A DNA stretch of 64,000 bases from assembly GCA_037127255.1 (NCBI GenBank), contig JBANSL010000016.1:1986501-2050500 (forward strand). Direction: 5' to 3'. Below the pieces are notes generated by a model. It was not told the origin of the DNA and ran no database searches. It saw nothing but the letters and a program-made list of their open reading frames with translations. The position numbers were made by a program, and so were the translations under genes. Shown in pieces: positions 45,498-57,720 of the stretch. The DNA is from Persicaria tinctoria (Eukaryota; Streptophyta; Magnoliopsida; Caryophyllales; Polygonaceae). The first letter of the stretch is position 1. Each line of letters begins with the position of its first letter.

Positions 45498-46493
45498 ATA
45501 AAAAAAATAAGATTTTAAAAATATATATAAAAAATTAATAGAAGGGTTTAAGAAAACAAGTTTTTTCATTTATTATTTTAAAAAAAAATCAAGACACTTT
45601 ATTAATATTTCAATTTTTCAAATTATTCTTCTTTGTTCAATTGTCCCATTTTTTTTACATAATTTATTTACTAAAATTCTAACTATTCTTCTTTCTATTT
45701 TAAATTTTCATCAAAAATACGAAATTAGTTAAATGGTCCATTATACGAATATGGGTGTTATCCCTCAAATATAAAAATAATCTAAATAAAATATTGAACA
45801 CTTGTAAATATATCATTTTTTATATATATTTATATTTTATTAATTTATTTCTTTCCCTTGATAAAAAAAAGAAAATAAAATAAAAGTGGTTTAATAAAAC
45901 AAGGTTTTTAATATAGAGTTATAAGAAAATAGTGTGTATAAAATATAAAAGACGAAAGATAAGTAAATCTATATTTTTTTTATATAGATCTTTAAGGTTT
46001 TTTTTTATTAATTTTTTTTGTCATATATACATGTCCTGTTAGCTTTTTGTTTTGTACAAATTTTTTTGAGATATTATTTTAACATCACCTATAAAGGTCG
46101 AGATATTTATATTACATTTGAAAGGTTGAGATATATTTTTAACACCCCTTTAAAAGTCGGGATATTTATCTTACACTTGAAAGGTTGTGATATATTTTTA
46201 ACACACCCTTAAAGGTCGGGTTATTTTAATTAGTTTCGCCTATTTATTTTAATCTTACTTAAGAAATTCAAGATTTAAGAAATTGCACGTAGGATTTAAT
46301 GAGGGAATTTGGTGAATTAGACCCTTAGAAAGATTTCGTTGGGTGATTAGCCCCCTTAAATATTTTTTTAATCGCCCTAGACCCTTTTTTAATTTTTATT
46401 AGCTTATGTACCCCTGCACTCCTAATCCTCTTCGATCTCACCGTCTCCTTGCCTGTGTTCGCAGATCGATCTATTCTCGCGAAGAAGAAGAAG

Positions 46494-46690
46494 ATGAAGG
46501 CGATCTCGATCCTTGCCGCACCCTCCTCCATCTCCACAGTCCCTCGCTCGTCCCTCTCCTTACCAGTGAGTCCAGCGCCAAGTACGAAGGTAGTCCCGCT
46601 CGTTTTCTCGCCTTTTTCAATCTCTCCTCCCTTGTAGTTCCAAGGTCACCTTCTTCTCCTCCTCTTCTTCGATTTATTGTTTGAATTTCT
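46494..46690 (+). pseudogene. Captured first-exon-like fragment (transit-peptide-like)
   Basis: ATG at 46494 opens MKAISILAAPSSISTVPRSS, Ser/Pro/Ala-rich as in plastid transit peptides. A plausible donor (GAAG|GTAGTC) lies at about 46590. The sequence is GC-richer than the element around it. I cannot identify the parent gene, and no matching second exon is evident downstream. Position about 190 bp inside the left end suggests transcription from the element's own terminus. Confidence 0.4.
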
Positions 46691-48295
46691 TAATTGATTC
46701 GATAGCTAGAGTTTTGAAATAAAAATTGGGGATTAATTGTTTGCCCTGAGCTTCAACTAGTGTTATGGGTTTATCTGATCTGTTGATGTAGGTAAATCAA
46801 CTTCTAGGTCTAACTGATTATATTGGTTGATTAACTTAACAATTGGGGTTTCTTCTGAAATTTCATGCTCTTGCTAGGCCCGTCGTTGCTTTTGTGGGGC
46901 GGTAGATATGGGCGAGTTTCTTTGCACGCCAAGTGTTCGATAAAATGCCTCTTAAAACTTTTCTACTTAACAAAGATTGAGGTTAATTTTGGTTCATCGT
47001 GATATCTTGGAGATACATGTTTAAATCTTTGTTAATGCAAGTTTCATGTGTTATGTTATGATTTAGTGTCTTATGTGAGAGAATAGGAATGTATACGTAG
47101 TATGTATAGTGGAGTATAATTTACATTTATTGAATGAATGAATGGATGTGCAAATTCAGCTAACTCATACATGCATATGTAGGATTCACCTCATACATAC
47201 ATTTATTGAATGAATGAATTGGAATCATCCTAATTATGGATGATTTTGAAGGTGATTGCAGTGCGAGGACAGAAGCTTTAGTTATGGATTATGAAAATTG
47301 CAGTCAAATAGTTGTGCACTCAAATATGAGGCAGCGCGTCTTCTAGAGGGGTTTTGAGGTGGTTACACGTAGCTAACAAGGGGGTTATTGCTGTTGTGGA
47401 GGATCACTGAAGGAGGTTCTATAGCCTTATGCATCCCCCTGAGGTAAAATGATTGCTAGATTTCTCCGTCTCTTTTATCCGATTGAGCTTGAAAAAAACC
47501 CTAGCTTAGGTCTTCCAACTCCCTTTCTTGATCAATTCTCTTCGGTAATTAGACGGTTGTGCTTCTGCTTTATTGTTCATCTTGTTGCTCCTATGTTGAT
47601 CTTGATCTGAGCTTCAATTGAATGATTCACGCTGATAAACGAGTGAATTTCCGTTTTTGAAATTAGTTTGGGTGGGGCTCCTTATTTATCGAATCAGGCT
47701 GTGGTATGTGGACTATGTGAACAGAACCAAGTTTTAATCCTGTTGGTGCTTATCATGTTAAGCTGATATTCAATTCATGCTCCTCGATGAAATTGCAATT
47801 TGCATATGATCTTTAAGATTAAAGAATGTTTGTTGATGCAACTTGTTGATGTCGATCAAACAGAATCTAGTTTCATTGTTCAGTAATATTGTCCAACTGT
47901 CCTAAGCAATTTAGAAAACGCTTGTGATATCATATTGATTTGAGAAATGTGATTGGGTGTCCAACTGTCCTGATGCAGTATCTTGTCGAGTACGTACCTT
48001 GAATTCTTAGTTTCGCATCATGCACCAAACCGACCTGTGAAATAGTTTGACCTGGGTATGTTTGTATGTGTCTTGATCCTGGTTTTATGCAGTGGTATCA
48101 TATTAATGGACAGGTTCAAGTTTGTTGCTACAACAATCATTGTCTTTTGGTTTCTTGGTGCATTTCAGATCCTATCCCACTATTCCTTGATTGTAGTTAG
48201 ACTTTCATGCTAGATTTCTAGTGAGAAGTTTTGATTATATGGCTGCTGCTGACTTGCTGGGATCCAGCTGCTTTGAGGCTGATTCTCCTGGCTTC

Positions 48296-48527
48296 GGGGA
48301 AAAAGTGGTTTTTGATGTTTGATATTGATAGGACTCCGAGGGCTGGTGGGTTGCTTTGGTTGGATAACTTGTATTGTGCCACTGATGAGAAGAAGAGGGA
48401 TTTCACTAGGTTGATTGAGAGATTTGGTTACAAGAAGCTCAAATGGGTTGTTGGGAAGAAGTTGGGTGCTTCTGGGAAATTTAAGGTTTATCTTTCTGCT
48501 GTTCTACAGAAGCCAGTGAGAACATAG
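48296..48527 (+). pseudogene. C-terminal fragment of a plant SAM-dependent methyltransferase
   Basis: The frame reads FLMFDIDRTPRAGGLLWLDN, then CATDEKKRDFTRLIERFGYK and ends with VYLSAVLQKPVRT and a TAG at 48525-48527. I recall this C-terminus from the plant family that includes At3g27230/At5g40830 (DUF-type methyltransferase-like proteins with an N-terminal anchor). Only about 75 residues remain; the SAM-binding part is missing and upstream sequence in this frame is unrelated. No intron is seen. It sits inside the transposon bounded by the 9-bp duplication, so capture is the simplest reading. Confidence 0.7.
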
Positions 48528-48879
48528 TTTATTGCAGATCAGACCCTCTTACAAATCAACGTTGTCATCATCTTTCTTATTGTCGCATGTCATACATGGT
48601 GTTTATGGTTTAATGGAGGAAGTTTTTTTTTCTTTTTGGTGGGATATATAATACATTTCATGCTTGCCTTTAATTAATGGATTCAGGTGTACTGGTATCA
48701 GAATTTCCAGAATCATTGTAGATTGGAGGAGATTGTATCAATTTGTGTTTCATAATTCATACTAGTATTACCAACATTAGAAATTTAGAACAGTGCAGCA
48801 CTATTGTGTTTGTGTTATGTTATTATTTGGCAGGACTATAATTGGATTGGTTTAGAAAAATAAAAGTGACGATCCCATC

Positions 48880-49760
48880 CCATACCCACCCCAAATATGT
48901 CATCAAAACATTTTTAATAAAAAAAATGATATTGATATACAATCGACTAGATTAAACCACTTAGAAAAGTGGCATCATAGTAAACAAAAAATGTTATCAA
49001 TAAAATATAATCATAAATGTCATCGATGAATAAAAATGTAATAAATATGTCACCGCAAGTGATTAAATCAATAAAGTGTAATCACAAACGTGTCATCAGT
49101 GAATACAATTAGAATCGATGAGAATATGTCGTCAATTATATAAAATTATCACCATAAACAATTGTGATTAATGAAGCGTAATAACAAATGTCATCCATGA
49201 ATAAAAATTTAATGAACATGTCACCACAAGTGATTGCATCAATGAAGTGTAATCACAAACGTGTCATCAGTGAATGAAAGTATAATCAATGAAAATAAAT
49301 CGATATACAATTGATTAAATTAAAAACATGTGGCATCAATCGATTTGATTAAAAAAGTGGCATCAAATAATTACATTATAAAAATAACATCAAAACACCA
49401 TTTTGAAAAAGTTGTATCACATTAAAGAAAAAAATGTCATCAAAATACTACTTTGAAAAAATATCATAAAAAATATGGCATCACGATAAAAAAATATCAT
49501 CAAAAAATTGACATAAAAAATAGTGGCATCAATCGTTAACAGTAAAAAAAATGGCATCAATGGTCAACGTGACATTACAGTAAACAAAATATGTCATCAA
49601 TGTTTAAAAAAAGTGGCATAAAAAAGTGTCATCCAATCATTTCATTAGAAAAATGGATTTCATTAGAAAAGTGGCACCAGAGTGAAAATAAAATATAATA
49701 AAATTTTGGCATCAAAACGGTAAAATATGACATCAAAAAAAAATAGCATCATTAAAAAAA
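48880..49760. repeat. GTCATCAA / GGCATCAA repeat array
   Basis: More than 25 short units of (A/T)(G)TCA(T/C)C(A/G)A spaced irregularly. Within it a 172-bp segment starting AAATGTCATC at 49014 is repeated at 49186 with about 85% similarity. The motif differs from the 14-16 kb array (TGTCACCAA) by a C-to-T change at one position. Confidence 0.8.
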
Positions 49761-49909
49761 AAATCCAAATGGGTTGGTCAACATTGATCGGTCAATGGTC
49801 AACCACTATTTGGATGGGTCTACCAAAAACTAATTAATGTAGTTTGGGGTCTAAGTACCCAATTGAACATTAAAAAAAGACTATCTACCAAAAGCACCCG
49901 GATTTAATC

Positions 49910-50410
49910 TTACTTACTTAATTGTTATGTTGGTAATTAATTTTGAGTGGTTAACTAAAACGGTGATATGTAATTATAATCAAGTATTAATGTAGGTTAC
50001 CAATTCATTTGTTATAAACCAATTCAAGTCCATAAATTTGCAAATTAAAAAATTCTGGACAAGGTTATAAATGTGTCTTTGACAAGAAAAAAATGATCAA
50101 TTAATTTTTTTTATTAATTGATTTAAAAAAAAAGTTTCAGAGCTCGAAAATTTTAGTAACATCGAATTTATATATAAATATACCCCATATAAGTATATAT
50201 TTTTCATACGAAAAAGATGTTTAGAATATGATGTTATTAATTATAGGTTACATTTAAGAACTTTCAATTGCTTTAATTTCGCTTTCAAATAATTGGTTCA
50301 ACCATCCCCTCATTGGTGTATGTAGTTTTAAACGTTTTATTGATTTGTTTAAATATGGTTGCTAAAATAAAATACTACTATCATTTAAAAAAAAACCCTA
50401 AAATTAAAAC
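49910..50410. other. AT-rich spacer
   Basis: Nothing coding or structured is supported. Confidence 0.5.
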
Positions 50411-50411
50411 T

Positions 50412-50483
50412 ACCTTGCGGCACTTTCCTACTAATTAAGCCATTAACACCTTGCGGCACTTCCTACTAATTAAGCCATTAGTT
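50412..50483. repeat. 36-bp direct duplication
   Basis: ACCTTGCGGCACTT(T)CCTACTAATTAAGCCATTA occurs at 50412 and again at 50448. Confidence 0.85.
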
Positions 50484-50489
50484 AAGGCC

Positions 50490-52636
50490 AAAACCTAGCC
50501 GGCAACACACCACCATACCATCTAATTGAATAATTTTAGATTAGTTTTAACACTTGGAAGGGGAAACGTACGAGTGGTACGACCGCCGGTGACTCACGAG
50601 CTCCACCTCTCCACCTCCTCACCGGTGACTCGCTCGCTCGCTCCTCCTCGCCGCGCGCGTCTCCATCACACTTGCCTCCTTCGATCTCTCGAACTACTTC
50701 GCGCCGATGTACAGTATACTTAATTTTCTCCCTTTGCCTTCTCTTCTCTCCAATCTCCTCTCTTCTATATATATGGCAAGAACTGATTCTTTCATCTTGT
50801 TAATTATATATCAATTAATGACTCACGTTGGAATTCATTTGGAGACGAATGATTTCTATGAATTGATCTAGCAAGGACTGACAGGATTGATATTGGGTTT
50901 GAATTCCAACAAAAAAATGCTCTCTTACCGTATTTAGGTGGAGTAACAGATCGGTGTAGGAATATATAGGATTGTTCGTGATAGATATATGAGAGACGTC
51001 ATATTTATGTGTGTGTCTGACATCATTTTAGGTTCATTTAACAGGAGCTTTAACTTCTGTAAATTTATGAAATGCATTTAGAGTGTGAACCTTTAATTAG
51101 CAATCTCTTTTTCTTCTCACCACTTTACAGGATACCTTATGTTTTGTATTGTTTCTTTACTTATTTTATTAAGTTCATCAGTCATGTAACATGTTTGTCT
51201 AAAAGAATTCAGAGGTTTTTTTTTAATCAGCAAAAGCAACTTTCTGTCCAAACAAACATAACTATGACCCCCTATACTTTACTTCCCTATTCATCTTGCA
51301 GATTAAGTAGTCATTGTTTCCTATAATATTCTTGGTATTGAATTGTTTCTTGTTTACCCATTTTGGTTTGGTGTCCTTCGTTACCTAGTGATCGAGAACT
51401 AATTAAAGGGCTAGTATATATGGACAAGAACTAGCTAGGTAGCTAGACATCATTCAAGATATAACCAAACTTCTAATATTTGTTAGATAATGACATAACA
51501 TCACTTCACTTAGAAATTTTGTCGATATATAAAAACAATCCAAATCCTCTGTGCTCATTGTTTGCTCTTATTTCTTTGCTTTGTTGATGTTCTTTTTGCT
51601 GGTTTTGTTTTATTTGGTTTTCATGATGGTTTTTTTTTATCTTCATCAAATCTCTAAGTTTTAATAATCTTGTCAGGCTAATATTCCGAATTCATATATA
51701 TAATCAAGCCTTTCAAGGAAAAAAAAAAGAAAAAAAGAAGAGAGAATAAATGATTTGTATCCTTTTTAAGATTAGTGAAAATCATATGCTAAGTAGGGAC
51801 CTTTATTATTTTGACAATGTTATTTAACTTATTAGCATCCATCTTAGGTGGTTTCTTTAAGTAAATGGATTTTAAATATCGGAAGACTGGCCATGGTTTT
51901 CAGTACAATAATGAAAAGTAAAACCACACGGTGGTTATTGGTCATGTGCAACTTTCTTTACCCGTTTTTTTTTTATCCAGGCTCTTCTCATTTGTCTTAT
52001 TTTGCCTCTTCTATTGGCATATCTTTAATCGTTCTTTTGGCATGTCAGATATTCACAAATTTGAGTATCGCCTATCTCTGCTCCTTGATCTTGTTTGTTC
52101 AAGGCCTAGAAGTAGTGAGGTATGTTCATTAGCACTCCTATATGAAATTTATGTGAATAAAATAATGTGACCTTTCCATAAGCATAACACTTTTTGTATA
52201 ATTCCTATAATTGGTTGGAATTGGATTCCTTGTATAAGTTTCATAAGGGTAGAGTTCCGTTTGTTGTATCACAGGGTAGAATTATTTTTGTTTGAATATT
52301 TGATTTGCCAATGAGAAATTTCTCCTCTTGAATATATTGATACATCTTGTTTAGTTTTAACAATTAGATCTTTTTTATACATTTGCAAACTTGAAAATTC
52401 TACTACCCATTTCAGGCATATTTCTCAGTTCTAAATAATCATTTCTGTGCACAGTTTTATGATTTTTTACTCACAGAAACCATGGATCCGTATAAAGGCC
52501 TTATTGAGTGTGTGCTGCATCACCTCTAAACCACACAAATAATCATTCATTGGGAAATCACTCATCATTGAACGAAATTAATCCTCCACCCACCATTTAG
52601 CGCAATCCTTCATCTTCGCATCATTCTCTCTTTAGC
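50490..52636. other. Upstream region of the channel gene
   Basis: A GC-rich, CG-containing patch at 50565-50710 stands out from the AT-rich context. It is open in one frame without an ATG and could be a first, non-coding exon or promoter-proximal sequence. The rest (50720-52636) has no frame I can link to the channel by splicing. Confidence 0.35.
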
Positions 52637-55600
52637 ATGTCTGGTTCTCCTTCTAATGATTCCCACATTTTCAATGGAAACTGTTCTCCATATCCTATCA
52701 CCATGGTTGTATTCACAAGCTCTCTTATCTTTCTCTACACAAGATACAACCCACAAAGAACACGGAGCATAATCCACAAATTCAAGGTGTTCTTATCCCT
52801 CCATCTTTTTGCAAAGCCAGTTGCCTTCTGCTTCGCTACCCTACCCCTTATTATCCTTGGAGCTTTGCTTCTTTTTATGGTAGGCAATGTCAGTTTGGAT
52901 GATGCTTTATGGCTGTCCACACGTACTGCTGATGCTTTGAATATGACCTCGGTTGGGACTGCGTCAAGAGGAGTATCAATGACTATCCGTTCGGTTGGAA
53001 TGCTCATTTATGTAAGTTTGTTGGGCATAGTCTCTAAAGCCATATCACCGTTGTTTGATTCCCTCCATGAAGGGAAATCTGAAGTCATGGAGATCAACCA
53101 CACCTTGATTCTAGGCTGGAACGAAAAATTGGTTTGTCTCCTGAATCATTTGAACTTAATTTTGTATCCTACCTGCAATGTTTTTAGGCATTAACAAGTT
53201 AGAATAGATTTTTATAAATTGCTAATTGTGACATATATATAGGGCTCACTCTTACAACAACTAGCATTGGAAAATCGAAGTGATGGGGGTGGGGTTATTG
53301 TTGTTCTCGCTGAAAGAGACAAAGAGGAGATGGAGGCCAACATCGCCAAGCTTAAATGTGATTACCTGGGATCTTCTGTCACATGTCGAAGTGGAAATCC
53401 TCTCATTCTAGGAGATTTACAAAAGGTATATTTATTTTTTCCACTTGTCTCCAATTTTATGATTTTATCTTTCTTGAACCATTATTCGCCATCCTAGATA
53501 TTTTCCAACACATGTAAATTGTACACTGTTAAATTCATATCAACATTATTAAAATTGTACCCTTAAATTTTGACTTTTTTCCCAATGGTGTACTATGTTT
53601 TTTAAAATTCTCGCTATTACCCTCAAGATTTTAGTTCATTCCATATGATACCCAATATTAGCAACATTATTAAAATGCAAACACCGTTGACTCGATGAGT
53701 TTAATCAGTTTGAAGGAAGGATGAGGAAAATTGGAAAATATCCTCAAATCTCTAATCTCTTCCTCGCTTCCATAATAGAGAGAGCTCATGGATCCTACAT
53801 GTTGCGACAAGGGCATCATCGAGTCATAGAGCTTGGAAAAGTTAGAAGATTCCACTTTAAATGAGCTAGTTGAATGAAGACCGTGATCCAGGCACAAAAA
53901 ATGAAGAGAAACAAATTTGATTGATATGCTTTCACCTAGTTACTACCAAAATTTGAACACGTGGCTTTTGGGTCCGGTTGTTTGTGCACTGTAGTTTGGA
54001 TAGGTGCTTGGTTGTGGACCCTTGATGAGTTTTAATAGAGTTCACAATGGTTATCTTGGTAAAAGGGGAAGAACAGGTGATTACAACATATAATTTTAGA
54101 TTAGCTCTTCTTTTATTTCAATTACTCTAACTAAAAATTTAGTAGTATAACCAACGTTTGGATGCCATATGGAATAACATAATTTTTACAGTTTGTGATG
54201 AAGTTTTTATTGTGTTTTACTTGCAGGTTGCAGTTTCTAATGCACGTGCCATTATTATATTAGCATCTCACGAAAATGCTGAGCAGGTTAGAATTTGTTT
54301 GTAATGATCTTACTTTGATGTTTTTTTTACTCTTTGTCCTAATTAATTATTGTAAATTTTTTCTATAATAGAGCGATGCTGCAGCTTTGAGGATTGTGAT
54401 ATGCCTCACTGGACTTATTGGACTTACTGGGTGCATCGTAGTTGAGATAAATGATCCCAGGAAGGAGCACATTTTCCAGTTTGTTGGTGGAGATTTAATT
54501 AAAACTGTTGTTGTACCCAATGTCACTGGACGTCTAATGGTGCAATGTGCTCTGCAGCCTGGACTTGCAAAGGTATGTGTGTAATTTTTTAAATATATTT
54601 CCTAATTATAGTTAAAGTTATATTAGATGTGGGTTGTCGTTCATTGTGATTATATCTTATTTTTATCTTTAATATTTTATCTGGACAGATTTGGCATGAT
54701 ATATTAGGCATAGGCAACCAGAAGTTCTCTATTATAAGTTCAAAAAAGTTAATTGGACGTTCTTGGAATCATGTGCTCTTCTCTTTTCCTCGAGCTATAC
54801 CGATAGGAGTGACCGTTGCAGCTGCTTATGGAAAGATATTGCTAAATCCAAATGATTCATATATTTTACAAGATGGGGATGAGATTGTGGTAATTGCAGA
54901 GAAGGTTGATGATGATGTAGATGTTGTGGAAATCAAGGTAGTAATGTTTCCTATTACCTGTTGAAAATATATATAAATGTTAAATAGTATGCACAGTGAA
55001 AAAGTAATTGAGTTTTTAAATTCTTATAAATATAAGATGGATTAACGTTCTATAATGTTATATCTTGATACGTGGTTGTGTTTTCCATATATTGAAGAGG
55101 ATTTGTGTTTTGTGTTTAATCAATCCTATTTATAAAAGTAAAGAGATTGATCTAATAGAGATAAGAAGACACAATGCTCATTTTACAATTCTAACATAGC
55201 TAGAAATCTTAGAAATTAAGGGTTCAATCATTTATTTATAATAAATCCAATGTCTGTTATATTTTTCATTTTTCTTTCTTTCAATGGTTTGTATGCTAAT
55301 ACGTTTTATCGTCTTGATTGTCTTGTAGCCACCAAATGTGACTATTTTAACGTCACGCCAAGTTAAGAAGGATCCAAAGATGATATTATTTTGTGGTTGG
55401 TGTCCACACATTCATGATATGATATATGTAAGTCCATCCCTTGTTCCATATTTATCACCTTACAACTACGATATTGTTGTACGTAATGCTTGATGATTAA
55501 AGAAAAGTAAAGCTTAACTCTGGCATTATAAAATGAGCTTAAAACTTTTTTTTATTGGACACTTTCAATTCACTTTCTACTGTGTTTTATATACCTATGG

Positions 55601-57301
55601 AAAATTTGAAACTTCTTAAAGAATCTGCATGAATGCATGGTTAAATCAATTGTGCATATTTGTTTTCTCATTGTTAGGTGCTGAATTCATTGGTTCCCAG
55701 AGGATCAGAGCTATGGTTGTTGAATGAGCTTGAAGAGAGAGAAAGTAGGATTCGTCTAATTACCGATGGCTTAAACTTGTCAAATTTAGGGAACTTGAAG
55801 CTTGTGTACATGGTTGGGAGTGCAGTTAATCAAAAACATTTGGAGACGTTGCCATTACAGTTATTTCACTCGGTGAGTTCTACATCTTTCTCTTTCTCTT
55901 TCTTTTAGCATTGCAAACTCATAACGAATCTTTGAAAACTCATAATGAAAACTAGGCGATTTCTAATATTTTAGGGTGAATGAGTTATATAGACCTTATT
56001 CAATAGTTATAGTTGTCTCTGTTGTAACGTAGACTTTATTAATTTGTAATGACATAATTGCCCCTAATTTGTTAAATAAAGTCTTAACTTAATTATTCCT
56101 TTACAAGATTGGTTCTTTTGAAAAAATAAAAAAGATATTAGAGTAACTCCAAAATTACCATATCTTTCTATTTATAAAACACCAAGAAAAGTAACGAGAA
56201 ATCAACATAAACGCCATTGACTCCATTAGTGAAGCTTTTGTTAAATGCTAAATTCAAAACAAATCTCCATTGAAGCGCTCAAAGCTTATATAGTTCTGCT
56301 GGATATTGAAGTCCTTAAATTTGTATTAATCAACTTATTAATTAATTTAATATAAATTGATATGATTGTTTAGATTAGGTGACCATTGTTCGCCCAAATT
56401 CTCAAATTTTTTTGTTAGTGGCACTGTTACTTGTTTGAGGTTTGTAGAAGACGATGGTTGTATTACAATAAAATTGATATTCGAGTAAATGCTAAGTTTT
56501 TTATAATTTGGTTGATTACTAACTGTACTTGAGCAGATATTTATCTTTGCAGATAACTCTGTGAACGACTCAATTGTGCATACGGACTCTAGATCTCTTA
56601 CGACTTATCTCCTCATTCGAGAAATTAAGGTAAATTAAATATCAAGTGTATAAACAAATATGTTAAGTCAATTTTTAGCATATATATATGCATTGAAAAA
56701 GAAAAATATATGAAAGTATTACCGTGATTTATTTATTTTTGTAGTCGGACAGATATGCTACTACTCCAATTCCATGTTTAATTACCACTGAGATCTTGGA
56801 CGTCAATACCAGAAACATGGTTTTATTGTCTCCGAATTTGGCTACGTTGTCCAGTGACTATGTCCTTCCAAATGAGTTGGTGACTAGGATGCTTGCAGTG
56901 ATGACAAAAAATAGAGATATCAATGGTGTATTTGAGGATTTCTTTGCGAATGAGGTGAAAATTTTGCATAGCTATCATTCTTTTACTTTTTGAAATATAT
57001 TTGTGTGCTCTATAATAAATATTGCATATATGTTTACTAATCACGCATTTCTTTTTTCTTTCTTATCAAGGGGCATGAGCTTTGCATAAGGCCTGCATAC
57101 CTCTACTTGGAGAATAGGTATGAACCAGTCAGTTTCAACCAAATCATGGCCAACGCACGTCTAAGCCAGGAAATCGTTATTGGCTACCGCGAACCTGGTT
57201 CAAACCAATTCATAATTAACCCTCCTAACAAGCAAAGAGCTATAGAATGGTGCAGTCTTCAACTCTCTGATGGTGACTTGGTAGTCATCTCGAGGAAGTA
57301 A
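52637..57301 (+). CDS. CASTOR/POLLUX-type ion channel homologue (671 aa)
   Basis: Ten exons, all phase 0: 52637-53131, 53243-53425, 54227-54286, 54372-54572, 54689-54937, 55329-55427, 55678-55872, 56537-56629, 56745-56954, 57071-57301. The frame is intact. Hydrophobic segments at about residues 20-38 and 58-82 precede a pore-like loop, then another at about 112-135. The cytosolic RCK-like half begins KSEVMEINHTLILGWNEKLG and contains GGGVIVVLAERDKEEMEANI, TGRLMVQCALQPGLA, NPNDSYILQDGDEIVVIAE, MILFCGW and a C-terminal GHELCIRPA...EIVIGYR. CASTOR and POLLUX are nuclear-envelope channels required for symbiotic calcium spiking. Where those have VADSGNHA, this protein reads TADALNMT. It is also about 180 residues shorter at the N-terminus than CASTOR. 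I cannot say whether it conducts ions. Confidence 0.85.
53640..53900 (-). other. Conserved antisense open segment in intron 2 of the channel gene
   Basis: On the minus strand this part of the second intron (53426-54226) reads SSFKVESSNFSKLYDSMMP and GSEEEIRDLRIFSNFP. The same reading frame is kept in the inverted copy (plus strand, 62940-63090: SFKVESSNFSKLYDSMMP, GSDEEIRDLRIFSNFP). It may be an old captured gene piece or a transposon fragment present before the duplication. I do not recognise it. Confidence 0.35.
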
Positions 57302-57304
57302 CCA

Positions 57305-57720
57305 CCAACGGGTGCCACAGGAGCAATGATGGCTTAGCTGTTGATGACAATTTTTTAAGACTTAATTTGGACCCTTGAAGAGGAAGTCTTGTAAGAATTT
57401 GTGTAGTGATGAATCGGAGAACTTTTTACTCTATATTTGGAGCAAAACAAACTTACTCTAAATATTAATTGCTTTGGGAGAGATCGAGAGTGAAAATTTT
57501 AATACTCCACCATCTCTTTTTTGGTAGGATTCACCATTTTTGGGGAGAGAGGGGAAAACATTAATTGTTTTGGGAGAAAGAGGGGAAAACGTTAATTTCT
57601 TACTTTCTATCTCTCCAAACATCTCTTTCAAAATTTCACTATCTTTTTTTTTTTTTAAATTTCATTATGAGTTTGCAATTGCAATGCTAAAAGAAATAGA
57701 AAGAGAAAGATCTAGAACTC
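57305..57720. other. Junction between channel gene and its inverted copy
   Basis: Holds the 3' UTR of the intact gene and the point (about 57650) where the minus-strand copy stops matching, inside what was intron 7. A(G)GGAGAGA.AGGGGAAAA(C/A) segments are repeated at 57540-57605. Confidence 0.5.

Larger units (their letters stand above)
43491..46240. mobile_element. Outer MULE with 9-bp TSD (2.75 kb)
   Basis: Exact 9-bp flanks TATTTATTT (43482-43490 and 46241-46249). The terminal inverted repeats begin GGCGAAACTAATTAAAATAACCCGACC and mirror for about 180 bp, containing repeated GATAAATATCCCGA / CGAGATATTTAT and TTAAAAATATATC units. No transposase is readable. The inner copy at 43730-45497 is inserted into it. 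Confidence 0.9.
46301..49899. mobile_element. Pack-MULE-like element with captured gene pieces, 9-bp TSD
   Basis: Exact 9-bp flanks GGATTTAAT (46292-46300 and 49900-49908). The ends are related: left GAGGGAATTTGGTGAATTAG, right complement GGGTGCTTTTGGTAGATAG. The left half carries coding-like sequence (46406-46690) and a methyltransferase fragment (48296-48527). The right part (48880-49760) is an array of GTCATCAA/GGCATCAA units, followed by TCAACATTGATCGGTCAA close to the end. Layout matches the element at 13831-17058: one end TIR plus captured coding sequence, the other TIR plus a TCAAC motif and GTCAYCAA array. Confidence 0.75.

Noticed and set aside
50526..50723. Arg/Leu-rich frame upstream of the channel gene as its first coding exon
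   Set aside because: It starts at a TTG codon, has no convincing donor in phase with 52637, and shows no likeness to CASTOR/POLLUX N-termini. Kept only as a possible non-coding exon or promoter.
51848..52170. Hydrophobic frames upstream of the channel gene as missing transmembrane exons
   Set aside because: Residue composition is explained by T-rich DNA; two frames overlap and neither joins 52637 by an in-phase intron.
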